From assembly GCF_008086175.1 (NCBI RefSeq), contig NZ_VSKM01000007.1:62001-126000 (forward strand): 64,000 nt of DNA, read 5' to 3'. The DNA is from Bizionia saleffrena. GTDB taxonomy: Bacteria; Bacteroidota; Bacteroidia; Flavobacteriales; Flavobacteriaceae. Shown one piece after another: positions 17,293-28,317 of this stretch. Position 1 is the first letter of the stretch, and each line of letters opens with the position of its first letter. A program made the translations under genes and the position numbers. Below the pieces are notes generated by a model, which had not been told where the DNA came from, made no database searches, and saw nothing but the letters and a program-made list of their open reading frames with translations.

Positions 17293-19716
17293 TTATTGCT
17301 TTTCTAACCTCTCATTTTCTTTATGCTCTCTTATACGCGTATTTGTGTTTAGTGTGGTATTACCAAAAGTATAACTAAAACCTAATTTAATAGACCTATT
17401 ATCCACTTCTATAATGCTTCTATTGTTTTGATTGTTAAACCTGAAGGTCGCATCATAATCGTTTAAATTAAAAATATCAGATACCGCTAAAGACACGGTT
17501 CCTTTTTTATTAAGAATGGTTTTTTTAATGGATAAATCGGACGTTAAAATGTTCTCCGAAATTCTAAAACCCTGTAAGTTACGTCCAACAAAAATAAAGG
17601 AAAGATTGGCATTTAAACTTCTATCTTTTAAAAAAGTAATATCGTTGTTTAACGCGCCATAAGTAGACCAATGATCCAACTTTACTTCATTATTTTGAAT
17701 GGCCGATTCGTTCTTTATATTATACACTGACGCTACAAAATATAGAAACCAGCGCTCAGTCGCATTAAAATAGGTTACAAAATCGAAACCATATTCCGTG
17801 GTATTCTCAATGTTAACTGGTGTGTAAACAATAATATTATCGGTGTTATTTTGAATAGGGAGCTCGTAGAAACTATCTTTTGTTTTTTTGTAATACGCTT
17901 CAAAGGTATATATTCCGGAAACAGTTGTTCCTACAACAAAGTGATTGGTAAATGCGGGTTGCAACGTTGGGTTTCCGGTGACAATTGTGTTATCATTTAA
18001 AAAGAAATTAAACGGATTTAAGGTTTCGTAGCTTGGGCGCTCTAAACTGCGTTTAAAATTAGAATATAAACTTAGATTTTCTGAAGCTTCAACACTTAAA
18101 TTAGCTGTTGGAAAAAGCTCAAAATACTCTTGAGTCACCATAGCGTTAGACGTTATAGAATGGCCTTCGCTTATAGTATGCTCGGCACGCAATCCTCCTG
18201 AAAAACTCCAGTTATCCCAACTAGTCTCAAAATTGATATAACCAGAACCGATAGACTCGTCATAATTATAAAAATCGGAATAAGCGCTTGACGGCAACGC
18301 TGTATTATCCTCTGGATTAAGGCTTATTTGATGCACGTTACTCTCTGTTTTAGTACTCGATATTTTCACCCCAGAAGAAAACGTCGATGTTTCAGAAACT
18401 GGTAAATTAAAATCTAATTTTGAGATAAAAATATTGGTCTTTTGGCTATTATCTGTATTAAAAGCCGTCTGAAAATTGTAGGGTAAACCAGGGCCAAAAA
18501 CATTGTTAGTATCAAAATAATTGCTCCGAACGTTTTGAGATCTGTTATAATCGTAATCGGTATAATGCGCATTAAACTTAAGTGTTGCTGTGTTATCAAA
18601 CTTATGTAAAAAATCTAAATCTAAAGAGATGTTTTCCTTTTCCCCGTCTGATATAATGCCTGAATTATAATTGTAAAGAGGGTCGTTATTAGTATCTGTA
18701 ATTACAGCGTTACTAAACACTCTATTATCGTACACCGGATTTAATAAGACGATGGAAGATACGTTTAATTCATTATTATCATCTATCGCATAATCTATAT
18801 TAAAGTTAATATTATGTGTTTTAGACCATTCATCTCTATCTAATTGGGTATTCCAAACCTGATCTATAGCGCCATCGTCATAATAATTTATGGTTTCATG
18901 ATTATAGCGGTCTTTTTTAGAATCGGTATAACTATAGTTCACATTAAAACCCAAATTATCCTTTTTGTAAAACTGACTTATTCCTGTATTATAACGCGGG
19001 TAAACGCCTTGAGTATAGTTAGTAAACACCTTACCACGATAGCCTGTTACCAAATTTTTAGTCATTATAATGTTTATAACGGCACCACTTTCTGCATCGT
19101 ATTTTGCAGGTGGATTTGTTATGACTTCAATTTTCTGAATAGTATTGGCTGTGGAGCTTTCTAACAATTGAACCACTTCGGTAGAGGATAAGTGGACTTT
19201 TTTATTATTAATATACACCGATGGCGTACCATTTTTTACTGAAATAGAATTGTCTAAAATTAAAACACCCGGTGTGCTTTTTAAAGCACTTAACACCGTA
19301 CCCTCGCTTAAAGACGTGTTTTCAATATTAAAAACCAACCGATCCACTTCTTTCTTTAGTGTGGGTTTCCGATTGTTAATCACGACTTCCGAAAGCGCTT
19401 CAGAATCTACTTCTAAAACAACGGTATCTAAAATTTGCGATTGCGACACGACCACCACTTGTTTATAGGTTTTAAATCCTAAAAACGAAACTTTTAAGAC
19501 GTACGTATCTTGTTTCAATTTAACGAGTTTAAACGCCCCTTTATCGGTCGAACTGACTCCCGCAATGAGTGTGGAGTCCGCTGTCATTACTATAACATTG
19601 GCGTAAGCTATTGGCTGGTTAAGCGCATCTACGATTTTTCCTGAGATACTAAAATCTGCTTGGGCTAAGACATTTACCGAGGCAAACAAAATAGCGATTT
19701 TTATTAATTGCTTCAA
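17293..19716 (-). CDS. TonB-dependent receptor-like outer-membrane protein (OMP_b-brl_3 type)
   Basis: An 807-residue outer-membrane protein. It has a signal peptide (residues 1-18, ending NVLAQA), a carboxypeptidase-regulatory-like Ig domain (about 20-105, FSISGKIVDALNQPIAYANV), a plug-like region (about 125-215, LKSTPGVLILDNSISVKNG and VYINNKKVHLS) and a long beta-barrel. The last strand ends near SIKLGFSYTFGN, with a charged tail after it. This family often takes up peptides or signals in Bacteroidota, but the ligand is unknown and no SusD partner lies nearby. The start is a TTG at 19714-19716. It is monocistronic, with the terminator at 17186-17217. Confidence 0.88.
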   Translation of the reverse strand: MKQLIKIAILFASVNVLAQADFSISGKIVDALNQPIAYANVIVMTADSTLIAGVSSTDKGAFKLVKLKQDTYVLKVSFLGFKTYKQVVVVSQSQILDTVVLEVDSEALSEVVINNRKPTLKKEVDRLVFNIENTSLSEGTVLSALKSTPGVLILDNSISVKNGTPSVYINNKKVHLSSTEVVQLLESSTANTIQKIEVITNPPAKYDAESGAVINIIMTKNLVTGYRGKVFTNYTQGVYPRYNTGISQFYKKDNLGFNVNYSYTDSKKDRYNHETINYYDDGAIDQVWNTQLDRDEWSKTHNINFNIDYAIDDNNELNVSSIVLLNPVYDNRVFSNAVITDTNNDPLYNYNSGIISDGEKENISLDLDFLHKFDNTATLKFNAHYTDYDYNRSQNVRSNYFDTNNVFGPGLPYNFQTAFNTDNSQKTNIFISKLDFNLPVSETSTFSSGVKISSTKTESNVHQISLNPEDNTALPSSAYSDFYNYDESIGSGYINFETSWDNWSFSGGLRAEHTISEGHSITSNAMVTQEYFELFPTANLSVEASENLSLYSNFKRSLERPSYETLNPFNFFLNDNTIVTGNPTLQPAFTNHFVVGTTVSGIYTFEAYYKKTKDSFYELPIQNNTDNIIVYTPVNIENTTEYGFDFVTYFNATERWFLYFVASVYNIKNESAIQNNEVKLDHWSTYGALNNDITFLKDRSLNANLSFIFVGRNLQGFRISENILTSDLSIKKTILNKKGTVSLAVSDIFNLNDYDATFRFNNQNNRSIIEVDNRSIKLGFSYTFGNTTLNTNTRIREHKENERLEKQ

Positions 19717-19838
19717 AAATTATTGTTTTATTGAACCGCAATATACCAATGTTTTAGAACTTATATAACCCGAAACGCGGTAATTATTAGTAGTATGCAA
19801 TAGAATAAAGAAAGTAAAGAAAAGCACAATAAATACTT

Positions 19839-19846
19839 TATATTTG
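19839..19846 (+). promoter_or_regulatory. Predicted -7 promoter element for lepA
   Basis: TATATTTG matches TAnnTTTG exactly, 33 bases before the lepA ATG, in the divergent gap shared with the receptor gene. Confidence 0.55.
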
Positions 19847-19879
19847 CAACAATCGCTGTTAAAGTGAACATTTTAGATT

Positions 19880-21676
19880 ATGAAGAACATTAGAAATTTT
19901 TGTATTATAGCTCATATTGATCACGGTAAAAGTACCCTTGCCGATCGATTACTTGATTTTACTGGAACGGTTACCGATCGTGAAAAACAAGATCAGCTTT
20001 TAGATAGTATGGATCTAGAGCGAGAACGTGGTATTACTATTAAATCGCACGCGATACAAATGGAATACACGTATGAAGGTGAAGATTACATTTTAAACCT
20101 TATTGACACACCTGGCCATGTTGATTTCTCTTACGAAGTATCGCGATCTATTGCGGCCTGCGAAGGGGCTTTATTAATTGTCGATGCGGCCCAAAGTATA
20201 CAAGCACAAACGATTTCGAATTTATACTTAGCTTTAGAAAACGATTTAGAAATAATTCCCGTTTTAAATAAAATAGATTTACCTAGTGCCAATCCAGAAG
20301 AGGTTACAGACGATATCGTGGATTTATTAGGTTGCGACCCTTCCGATGTCATTCCTGCGAGTGCCAAAACAGGCTTAGGTATCGCGGCGATCTTAAAAGC
20401 AGTTATCGCGCGTATTCCAGCACCAAAAGGAAATCCAGACGAACCTTTACAGGCATTAATTTTCGACTCTGTGTATAATCCTTTTAGAGGGGTAGAAACG
20501 TATTTTAGAGTGATTAACGGATCCATTAAAAAGGGTCAAAACATTAAGTTTATTGCTACTGGTAAAAATTATTTTGCAGATGAAGTAGGCACGCTAAAAT
20601 TAAAACAATTTCCTCGAAAAGAAATTAAAGCAGGCGATGTAGGGTATGTTATTACTGGAATTAAAGACGCTAAAGAGGTTAAAGTTGGTGATACAATTAC
20701 CGATGCAAAAACACCAACGACAAATCCTATTGCAGGATTTGAAGACGTTAAACCGATGGTATTTGCTGGTATTTTCCCTGTAGATACTGAAGATTATGAA
20801 GAGTTAAGAAACTCGATGGAGAAACTACAACTTAACGATGCCTCGTTAGTATTTACTCCTGAAAGTTCTGCCGCCTTAGGCTTTGGTTTCCGTTGTGGAT
20901 TCTTAGGAATGTTGCATATGGAAATTATCCAAGAACGTTTAGAGCGTGAGTTTAATATGACGGTAATTACAACCGTACCTAACGTAAGTTACAACGCCTT
21001 TACTAGAAAAGATCCAGACATTGCAATTATAGTAAACAACCCCACAGATTTACCAGATCCTTCTGGATTAGATCGTGTTGAAGAACCGTATATTAAAGCA
21101 TCCATTATTACTAAAGCCGACTTTGTTGGTAACGTAATGTCGTTATGTATTGAAAAACGTGGTGTTATTACTCATCAAACGTATTTAACTACCGAGCGTG
21201 TCGAATTATCGTTCGATATGCCACTTGCCGAAATTGTATTTGATTTTTACGACCGTTTAAAAACAGTGTCTAAAGGGTATGCCTCTTTCGATTATTCTCC
21301 AATTGGTATGCGTATTTCTAAATTAGTTCGTGTAGATATCTTACTAAACGCACAATCTGTAGATGCACTTTCAGCACTAATTCACGCCGATAATGCACAG
21401 CATATTGGTAAGAAAATGTGTGAAAAGCTAAAAGAATTAATTCCGAGACAACAGTTTGATATTCCTATTCAGGCTGCTATTGGTGCTAAAATTATCTCTC
21501 GAGAAACTATTAAAGCCCTACGGAAAGATGTAACGGCAAAATGTTATGGTGGAGATATTTCTCGTAAACGTAAGTTATTAGAAAAGCAGAAAAAAGGAAA
21601 GAAACGTATGCGCCAAGTGGGTAACGTAGAAATCCCTCAGGAAGCATTTATGGCGGTACTAAAATTAAATGATTAA
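19880..21676 (+). CDS. lepA: Elongation factor 4 (LepA GTPase)
   Basis: A 598-residue translational GTPase of normal length. The G motifs are [15 protein letters not shown] (G1), the DRERGITIK region (G2), DTPGHVDF (G3), NKIDLP (G4) and SAKTGLG (G5). The LepA-specific C-terminal domain ends with the basic [18 protein letters not shown]4 binds ribosomes and can back-translocate or remodel stalled complexes, and also affects 30S biogenesis. Monocistronic, ending at a strong bidirectional terminator. Confidence 0.98.
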   Translation: MKNIRNFCIIAHIDHGKSTLADRLLDFTGTVTDREKQDQLLDSMDLERERGITIKSHAIQMEYTYEGEDYILNLIDTPGHVDFSYEVSRSIAACEGALLIVDAAQSIQAQTISNLYLALENDLEIIPVLNKIDLPSANPEEVTDDIVDLLGCDPSDVIPASAKTGLGIAAILKAVIARIPAPKGNPDEPLQALIFDSVYNPFRGVETYFRVINGSIKKGQNIKFIATGKNYFADEVGTLKLKQFPRKEIKAGDVGYVITGIKDAKEVKVGDTITDAKTPTTNPIAGFEDVKPMVFAGIFPVDTEDYEELRNSMEKLQLNDASLVFTPESSAALGFGFRCGFLGMLHMEIIQERLEREFNMTVITTVPNVSYNAFTRKDPDIAIIVNNPTDLPDPSGLDRVEEPYIKASIITKADFVGNVMSLCIEKRGVITHQTYLTTERVELSFDMPLAEIVFDFYDRLKTVSKGYASFDYSPIGMRISKLVRVDILLNAQSVDALSALIHADNAQHIGKKMCEKLKELIPRQQFDIPIQAAIGAKIISRETIKALRKDVTAKCYGGDISRKRKLLEKQKKGKKRMRQVGNVEIPQEAFMAVLKLND

Positions 21677-21697
21677 TTAATACCTGGTTTAGTTATA

Positions 21698-21735
21698 AAA
21701 AAAAGGCTCTATTTGTAAAAATAGAGCCTTTTTTT
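21698..21735. terminator. Bidirectional terminator between lepA and the antiporter gene
   Basis: A near-perfect stem ggctctattt/aaatagagcc with loop gtaa, extended by A7/T7 flanks. It sits 21 bases after the lepA stop and 11 bases past the converging antiporter stop. Confidence 0.92.
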
Positions 21736-21746
21736 ATGACTTCATT

Positions 21747-23594
21747 TTATTGCACTGTCTCTGTATTTTCGACATCAAAAGGTTTCCCTAGGTATACTAA
21801 ATACCAATCTGGGCTTTCAATTGCCATCTTTTTATTGTCTGAACAGATAATCTGCAATTCGCCTTTGCCGTCTTTTATAAACAAAGGAATAATATCTTTA
21901 TTTGTATTGGTAATCTCAATTAAGCTTTCGTAATGTGCCTGATCTTTCAATTCAATCTCTTGAATACTTGGGTATTTACGGGTTACGTTTGTTAAGGTGT
22001 TATAATCGTCCGAATGAGAAAACAAACCTTCTTTGGGGTTATTGCCGTCGTCTTTCAGCTCATCGATGGTTAATAATCTAAACGCACCGTTTTCTCCAAA
22101 CTGTCTAGAGAATTTACTAATGGCATATTTATTAATTTCAGCACTTCCTGTTAAGGCCATTATATAACCAATATCATTTAATTCAATATTGTCACCCAAA
22201 TTATCAGAGTAGATATTAGTGGTAATGGCTTCTAAACCTAATTCCTTAGCTTTTGCAATATTTGACGGATTACTATCAATTAACACAACGTGCCTTCCGT
22301 TAGTTTCTAAATAATGCCCTAATAATCGCGACACTTTTGAAGCACCTATAATTAAAATACCACGAGAATCATTTAAAAACACACCAACCATTTTAGCAAA
22401 TAGTCGCGCTGTTGTCGCGTTTAAGAGTACGGTTCCTAATACAATTACAAAGACTAATGGCGTAATATATTCGGCATAAGCCACACCATCTTTTGCTAAT
22501 TTTAAACCAAATAAAGAGGCAATTCCTGCCGCAACAATACCACGTGGCCCAACCCAACTTATAAAAAGTTTTTCGTTAAGTTTTAACGATGAGCCATAGG
22601 TACTTAAAAACACACCTACTGGTCTAATAACAAAAACTATAATGCTAAATAATGCTAAGGTTTCCCATCTGTAAATAAGGTATAAGTCTTCCATATTTAT
22701 ATTGGCAGCCAATAGAATAAATAAGATTGAAATTAATAAAACACTTAGCGATTCTTTAAAGTATAACAGTTCTTTTAAGTAGGGAGATTTCGAATTACCT
22801 AGCACCATTCCCATAATAACTACGGCTAACAGCCCCGATTCGTGTGCAAAAACATCCGATAAAATAAAAACAGCTAAAACGGAAGCTAAAGCGAACACAT
22901 TTAATAAATAATGTGGCACCCATTGTCTATTTATAATAAAATTAAGTGCATGAGCAAAGGTGTAACCAAAAGTAGAACCAAAAAGAACGATTTTACCAAA
23001 CTCCACGAAAGCGGTTTTGGTAAATTCACCACCACCATCGACTGAAATAAATTCAAATACCAATACGGCTACTAAGGCTCCAATGGGGTCAATTAAAATA
23101 CCTTCCCATTTTAACACCGCCGAAACGTCTTTCTTTAAAGGTATATTCCTTAAAATAGGAGTAATTACCGTTGGGCCCGTTACAATAATAAGTCCGGCGA
23201 ATAAAAAGGAAATCTCCCACGATAAATTAAAGATGAAGAAAGCCGAAACCGCAGCACCAAAAAAGGTAACCAACGATCCAATAGAAATAAGTTTGGTAAT
23301 CACGGGGCCTACGTTTTTAATTTCTCCCATTCTTAGGGTTAATCCTCCTTCAAAAAGAATAATACTAATGGCTAACGAAACAAAATAGAATAAACTCTCT
23401 CCCGGGAAAAGCCCTTTGTCACCTGTCCAAATAGGTTCTATCCACTTTGTGCCATCAGAAGATAAAAATTCTGCAGCTATTGGCCCCACTAATAATCCTA
23501 TAAGGATTAAAGGTAAAATTGCTGGTATTTTAAATTTCCATGCCACCCATTGTGCCAATATTCCTAAAATAATTATCCCTCCTAATTCTACCAT
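21747..23594 (-). CDS. CPA-family cation/proton antiporter with C-terminal RCK (TrkA-N/C) domains
   Basis: A 615-residue protein. About twelve hydrophobic segments fill residues 1-395, with the cation/H+ exchanger signatures PLILIGLLVGP, FFVSLAISIILFEGGL, ILIDPIGALVAVLV and WVGPRGIVAAGIASL. A Rossmann RCK_N domain follows (about 400-520, GILIIGASKVSRLLGHYLE), then a TrkA-C domain. RCK domains gate transport in response to nucleotides or ions, so this is probably a regulated K+ or Na+/H+ antiporter for pH or ion homeostasis. The exact ion is not readable. Monocistronic. Start ATG 23594. Confidence 0.9.
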   Translation of the reverse strand: MVELGGIIILGILAQWVAWKFKIPAILPLILIGLLVGPIAAEFLSSDGTKWIEPIWTGDKGLFPGESLFYFVSLAISIILFEGGLTLRMGEIKNVGPVITKLISIGSLVTFFGAAVSAFFIFNLSWEISFLFAGLIIVTGPTVITPILRNIPLKKDVSAVLKWEGILIDPIGALVAVLVFEFISVDGGGEFTKTAFVEFGKIVLFGSTFGYTFAHALNFIINRQWVPHYLLNVFALASVLAVFILSDVFAHESGLLAVVIMGMVLGNSKSPYLKELLYFKESLSVLLISILFILLAANINMEDLYLIYRWETLALFSIIVFVIRPVGVFLSTYGSSLKLNEKLFISWVGPRGIVAAGIASLFGLKLAKDGVAYAEYITPLVFVIVLGTVLLNATTARLFAKMVGVFLNDSRGILIIGASKVSRLLGHYLETNGRHVVLIDSNPSNIAKAKELGLEAITTNIYSDNLGDNIELNDIGYIMALTGSAEINKYAISKFSRQFGENGAFRLLTIDELKDDGNNPKEGLFSHSDDYNTLTNVTRKYPSIQEIELKDQAHYESLIEITNTNKDIIPLFIKDGKGELQIICSDNKKMAIESPDWYLVYLGKPFDVENTETVQ

Positions 23595-23857
23595 CTTTAA
23601 TATTTTGGGGTGAAATTAATAATTTAATTTTTAAGGTAGCATTAATTTTTTGGTAAATACATGCAATACAGAAGCCATAAACCCTGTCTAAACGTTTAAA
23701 TAGTTGCTTTATACACTTATTTTTATCTGTTATTATAAATAAAAATACAGGCGTTTTGTACAACGGTATATCCCTTCGCAGGGCAATTAAACAAGTTTCT
23801 TAATAAAATCTTAACGTCTGTTAGCATGTAAGACATATTTGTTATTTTGCATGTTAT

Positions 23858-24718
23858 ATGAAATTATATCCAATACAAGCAGGAAAATTTAAGTTAGATG
23901 GTGGCGCAATGTTTGGCGTTGTACCAAAATCACTGTGGTCAAGAACTAATCCGGCAGATGCTAATAATATGATAGATATTGCCGCACGCTGTTTATTAAT
24001 TGAAGATGGCAAACGCTTAATTCTCATTGATACAGGAATGGGTAACAAGCAAAGCGATAAGTTTTTTAGCCATTATAACCTTTGGGGAGATGATAGTATC
24101 GATAAATCTTTAGCCAAATATGGTTTCCATCGCGATGATATTACGGATGTTTTTATGACGCATTTACACTTCGACCATTGTGGTGGCTGTGTAAAATGGA
24201 ATGCCGACAGAACGCTTTTAGAACCTGCTTTTAAAAATGCTCACTTTTGGAGTAATAATGAACATTGGGACTGGGCAACAAAACCCAATAGGCGAGAAGT
24301 GGCTTCTTTTTTAAAGGAAAATATTTTACCAATGCAAGACAGTGGTCAACTTAAATTTACAGCACTTCCAGAAACGGATTTCTTAGAACAATCAGACTTA
24401 GGTTTCGATATCTTTTTTGCCAATGGACACACTGATAAGCAAATGATTCCTATTATAAACTACAAAGGGAAAAAAATCTGTTTTATGGCCGATTTGTTAC
24501 CTACTGTAGGCCACCTACCTCTCCCTTTTGTAATGGGTTACGATACAAGACCTTTGCTTACGTTAGATGAAAAAGAAAAATTCTTGAATCTGGCAGCAGA
24601 TAATAATTATTACTTATTTTTGGAGCACGATGCACATAACGAAATTATTACAGTAAAACATACCGAAAAAGGAGTACGGTTAAACGAAACCTTTACTTGC
24701 GATTCACTATTAAATTAA
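23858..24718 (+). CDS. MBL-fold metallo-hydrolase (lactonase/hydrolase-like)
   Basis: A 286-residue metallo-beta-lactamase-fold enzyme. The zinc motif is THLHFDHCGGCVKW (HxHxDH, around residues 100-106). A later His lies in FANGHTDKQM and an Asp in CFMADLLPT, with a C-terminal FLEHDAHNEI His. No signal peptide is present, so it is cytosolic. This clade resembles N-acyl-homoserine lactonase or methyl parathion hydrolase-like proteins, but the substrate cannot be set from sequence. It is the first gene of a likely operon with the S8 protease, which starts 23 bases downstream. Confidence 0.85.
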   Translation: MKLYPIQAGKFKLDGGAMFGVVPKSLWSRTNPADANNMIDIAARCLLIEDGKRLILIDTGMGNKQSDKFFSHYNLWGDDSIDKSLAKYGFHRDDITDVFMTHLHFDHCGGCVKWNADRTLLEPAFKNAHFWSNNEHWDWATKPNRREVASFLKENILPMQDSGQLKFTALPETDFLEQSDLGFDIFFANGHTDKQMIPIINYKGKKICFMADLLPTVGHLPLPFVMGYDTRPLLTLDEKEKFLNLAADNNYYLFLEHDAHNEIITVKHTEKGVRLNETFTCDSLLN

Positions 24719-24741
24719 CTTAAAACAAAACGAATACTCTT

Positions 24742-26352
24742 ATGAAATTGATTAACAAAACACTTATTTTATCTGCATTTGCCGCAGTATTATTATCAAG
24801 TTGTGGTGGGTCTGCGATTTTATCAACACCTATCGCAAACATAGATAATACACCAATAAAAGAAACAGAACTTACACTTGCTGAAAAACAAAATTGGGGT
24901 CACTTAGATTTAGTTACCGATACTATTCCTGGAATGAGTGTTGATAAGGCCTATTCTGAAATAATTAAGGGTAAAAAAGGAAAAACTATAATCGTTGCTG
25001 TTATCGATTCTGGTATCGATATTAACCACGAAGATTTAAACGGTGTACTATGGACTAATAAAAAAGAAATTCCAGGAAACGGAATCGATGATGATAAGAA
25101 TGGTTATGTCGATGATATCCACGGATGGAACTTCTTAGGTGATGGTTACGATGAGCAATTAGAATATATTCGTTTAGTGGGAAGTGGTAACACTAGCGCA
25201 CCAAGATACCAAGAAGCTTTAGCTAAATATGAAGAAGATTATAAATCTGCTTTAAGTGGAAAAGAGCGTTACGACCAAATTTACCAAAAAGTGTCTGAAG
25301 CACATGACGCATTAACAAAACACTTTAACTCTGAAGAGTACACACCGGAACAAGTAAATGCAATCGAAACGGATAATACCGAATTAGCTGAAGCAGTAAA
25401 ATCGGCAAAGTTTTTCTATGCTAATGGAATGACATCTTTAGCAGAGAGTAAAAAACAAATTAAAGGAGGTGTAGAATACTTTACAGACCAAGTAAACTTT
25501 AACCTTAATAAAGACTTCAACGGAAGAGTAACAGGAGATAATCCTAACGATTTTAACGACAAGCCAGGTTATGGAAACGGAAACGTTATACCAGTTAAAA
25601 AATCTGAAAGCCACGGTACGCACGTTGCAGGTATTATTGCTGCAGAACGCAACAACGGTTTAGGAGCCAATGGTGTTGCTAACAATGTAGAACTTATGAG
25701 TGTTCGTGCGGTTCCTAATGGAGATGAGTACGATAAAGATATTGCTAAAGCTATTCGTTACGCCGTAGATAACGGTGCAAAAGTTATTAACGGTAGTTTT
25801 GGTAAAAGTTTCTCTCCGCATGCACAATGGGTAAGAGATGCTATTAAATATGCTAGCGATAACGACGTGATTTTTGTTCACGCTGCTGGTAACGATGGTA
25901 AAGATGTAGATACAGAACCTAACTTCCCAGACGATAATGTAGATTTCGTAGAAATTAGTAATACATACATTAGAGTAGGTGCTTTAGCTCCAGAATATGG
26001 AACTAACATTCTTGCTGGTTTCTCTAACTACGGTAAACAAAATGTAGATGTTTTTGCTCCAGGCGCAAAAATTTACTCTACAACTCCAGAAAATGAATAC
26101 GATACTAAAGGAGGAACGTCTATGGCTGCTCCTGCTGTTGCTGGTGTTGCTGCATTAGTGTGGTCTCAATATCCAAAATTAACTGCTGCTCAGGTAAAAC
26201 AAATCATTATGGATTCTGGTTTAGCTGTGCCTTCAAAAGTAATTGTTGGTGGAGATGCAAAAGATATCAGACCTTTTTCTGAAGTGTCAAAATCTAAGAA
26301 AATGGTAAATACTTATAATGCTTTAATCATGGCATCACAATTATCTAAATAA
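24742..26352 (+). CDS. Subtilisin-like (S8) serine protease, lipoprotein
   Basis: A 536-residue peptidase with a lipoprotein signal peptide (lipobox LLSSC near residue 21), so it is probably outer-membrane or periplasmic. The catalytic triad is visible: Asp about 89 in AVIDSGIDINHEDL, His about 291 in SHGTHVAGIIAAE and Ser about 460 in GGTSMAAPAVAGVAAL. The oxyanion Asn lies in HAAGNDG. Between Asp and His is a charged helical insert of roughly 130 residues, common in Bacteroidota S8 proteins. It follows the MBL gene closely and ends at the hairpin 26373-26402. Confidence 0.93.
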   Translation: MKLINKTLILSAFAAVLLSSCGGSAILSTPIANIDNTPIKETELTLAEKQNWGHLDLVTDTIPGMSVDKAYSEIIKGKKGKTIIVAVIDSGIDINHEDLNGVLWTNKKEIPGNGIDDDKNGYVDDIHGWNFLGDGYDEQLEYIRLVGSGNTSAPRYQEALAKYEEDYKSALSGKERYDQIYQKVSEAHDALTKHFNSEEYTPEQVNAIETDNTELAEAVKSAKFFYANGMTSLAESKKQIKGGVEYFTDQVNFNLNKDFNGRVTGDNPNDFNDKPGYGNGNVIPVKKSESHGTHVAGIIAAERNNGLGANGVANNVELMSVRAVPNGDEYDKDIAKAIRYAVDNGAKVINGSFGKSFSPHAQWVRDAIKYASDNDVIFVHAAGNDGKDVDTEPNFPDDNVDFVEISNTYIRVGALAPEYGTNILAGFSNYGKQNVDVFAPGAKIYSTTPENEYDTKGGTSMAAPAVAGVAALVWSQYPKLTAAQVKQIIMDSGLAVPSKVIVGGDAKDIRPFSEVSKSKKMVNTYNALIMASQLSK

Positions 26353-26372
26353 TTATTAATTCTATATAAAGA

Positions 26373-26402
26373 GCCTCAATATCATTATATTGAGGCTTTT
26401 TT
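26373..26402 (+). terminator. Intrinsic terminator after the S8 protease gene
   Basis: A perfect 10-bp stem gcctcaatat/atattgaggc with loop catt, followed by T6. It lies 20 bases after the stop codon. Confidence 0.92.
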
Positions 26403-26420
26403 ATACCTAAACTTTACACA

Positions 26421-28295
26421 ATGAAAAACTATTTTTTATTCGGTATCGCTTTGTCATTAGCTTTAATGTCTTGTAAATCGTCACAAGAGGTTAGCGCTTC
26501 AGCAAACGTTTCACCTCTACCATCTCAACCTGCAACATCAACGTATTGGCAACAACACGTCGATTATAAAATGGAAATTGATATGGATGTTAACAACTAT
26601 CAATACAAAGGAAAACAAAACTTAGTGTACACTAACAATTCTCCAGAAGTGTTAAAAAAAGTGTACTATCATTTGTTTTTTAACGCCTTTCAACCGGGTA
26701 GTGATATGGATGCACGTTTACAAAGTATTGACGATCCAGATGGTAGAATGACCAATAACTTAGGAACGAAAGACAACCCTATTTACGAAAGTAGAATTAG
26801 TAAATTAAAACCTAACGAAATTGGTTTTATTAAAGTTACCGACCTAAAACAAGACGGAAAAGCAATACAGTATGACGTCGCTGGAACTGTCCTTGAGGTT
26901 ACTTTAGCGCAACCTATTCAACCGGGAGACAGCACTACATTAGATATGGTTTTTAATGCGCAAGTACCGGTACAAATACGCCGTTCTGGCCGTAATAGTG
27001 CAGAAGGTGTCGCGCTATCTATGACACAATGGTATCCTAAATTAGCAGAATACGATTTTGAAGGGTGGCACGCAGATCCTTACATTGGAAGAGAGTTTCA
27101 CGGGGTATGGGGAGATTTCGATCTTAAATTAACAATCGATAGAAACTACATTGTTGGTGGAACAGGATACCTTCAAAATCCAAATCAAATTGGTTATGGT
27201 TACGAAAATGGTACGGTGAACAGACCAAATACAGATAAATTAACGTGGCATTTTGTGGCACCAAATGTACACGATTTCACGTGGGCTGCCGATCCTGAAT
27301 ATAGTCACGATACCCTACAAGTAGAGAACGGTCCATTATTACACTTCTTATATAAAAACAACCCAGAGATTAAAGAGAACTGGAAAAAACTTCAGCCAAA
27401 AACAGCTAGTTTAATGACTTATTACAGCGAAACTATAGGTAAGTATCCTTATAAGCAATATTCTGTAATACAAGGAGGCGATGGTGGTATGGAGTACGCT
27501 ATGTCGACTTTAATTACAGGAGAGCGCAAATTTGGTAGCTTAGTAGGCGTAACAGCACACGAATTGGCACATACTTGGTTTCAGTTTTTATTAGCAACCA
27601 ACGAAAGTAAACACGAGTGGATGGACGAAGGTTTTACAAGCTATATTAGTGAATTTGCTGTAGACGCGATAAATAATACACCTCGCGAAAACCCCATAGA
27701 AAGCGCATACCAAGGGTATAATTACTTAGCAAAATCTGGGAAAGAAAAACCACAATCAACACATTCAGATCGTTTTGAGACCAACCTTGCTTACGGTATA
27801 GCTGCTTATAATAAAGGGGCCGTATTCTTATCGCAATTAGGATATGTTATTGGTGAAGAACACTTAAAAACCACGTTAAAACAGTATTATATAGATTGGG
27901 CTTTTAAACACCCCACTCCAAACGATTTTATTCGTGTTGCCGAAAAAGTTTCTGGTTTACATTTAGGATGGTATTTAACCGATTGGACCAAAACAACAAA
28001 TTCTATAGACTATGGCGTTAAAACCATTAACAACAATACCGTAAGCTTAGAGCGTATTGGGTTAATGCCGATGCCTTTAGACCTTAATGTAACGTATACT
28101 GATGGCACCACAGAAGCCTTTTATATCCCCTTACAAATGATGAGAGGTGAAAAACCAACGACTGCAACTATTATTAACGACTGGTCTTGGGCACACCCAA
28201 ACTATACGTTTACCACTAAAAAAGCAGTAAAAGCTGTCGTTATAGATCCTAAAGGATTAATGGCCGATGTTAACAGAAGTAATAATACAAAATAA
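26421..28295 (+). CDS. M1-family zinc metallopeptidase, lipoprotein
   Basis: A 624-residue aminopeptidase-like enzyme with a lipobox (LALMSC) at about residue 18. The zinc site is HELAH at about residues 379-383, with the third ligand Glu in DEGFTSYIS about 19 residues later. The substrate loop GGMEYAMSTLI is the family GAMEN-type motif in altered form, as usual for Bacteroidota M1 proteins. It probably trims peptides in the periplasm or at the outer membrane. It lies between two terminators, so it forms its own transcription unit after the S8 gene. Confidence 0.93.
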   Translation: MKNYFLFGIALSLALMSCKSSQEVSASANVSPLPSQPATSTYWQQHVDYKMEIDMDVNNYQYKGKQNLVYTNNSPEVLKKVYYHLFFNAFQPGSDMDARLQSIDDPDGRMTNNLGTKDNPIYESRISKLKPNEIGFIKVTDLKQDGKAIQYDVAGTVLEVTLAQPIQPGDSTTLDMVFNAQVPVQIRRSGRNSAEGVALSMTQWYPKLAEYDFEGWHADPYIGREFHGVWGDFDLKLTIDRNYIVGGTGYLQNPNQIGYGYENGTVNRPNTDKLTWHFVAPNVHDFTWAADPEYSHDTLQVENGPLLHFLYKNNPEIKENWKKLQPKTASLMTYYSETIGKYPYKQYSVIQGGDGGMEYAMSTLITGERKFGSLVGVTAHELAHTWFQFLLATNESKHEWMDEGFTSYISEFAVDAINNTPRENPIESAYQGYNYLAKSGKEKPQSTHSDRFETNLAYGIAAYNKGAVFLSQLGYVIGEEHLKTTLKQYYIDWAFKHPTPNDFIRVAEKVSGLHLGWYLTDWTKTTNSIDYGVKTINNNTVSLERIGLMPMPLDLNVTYTDGTTEAFYIPLQMMRGEKPTTATIINDWSWAHPNYTFTTKKAVKAVVIDPKGLMADVNRSNNTK

Positions 28296-28317
28296 GACGT
28301 AATAACCTATTTAAATT

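Noticed and set aside
23530-23763. 77-residue minus-strand frame upstream of the antiporter
   Set aside because: It overlaps the antiporter start in another frame, has no family resemblance and ends in translated antiporter sequence.
27270-27290. TTTCACGTGGG in the M1 peptidase gene as a parS site
   Set aside because: It shares only the core with the 16-mer and misses four outer positions.
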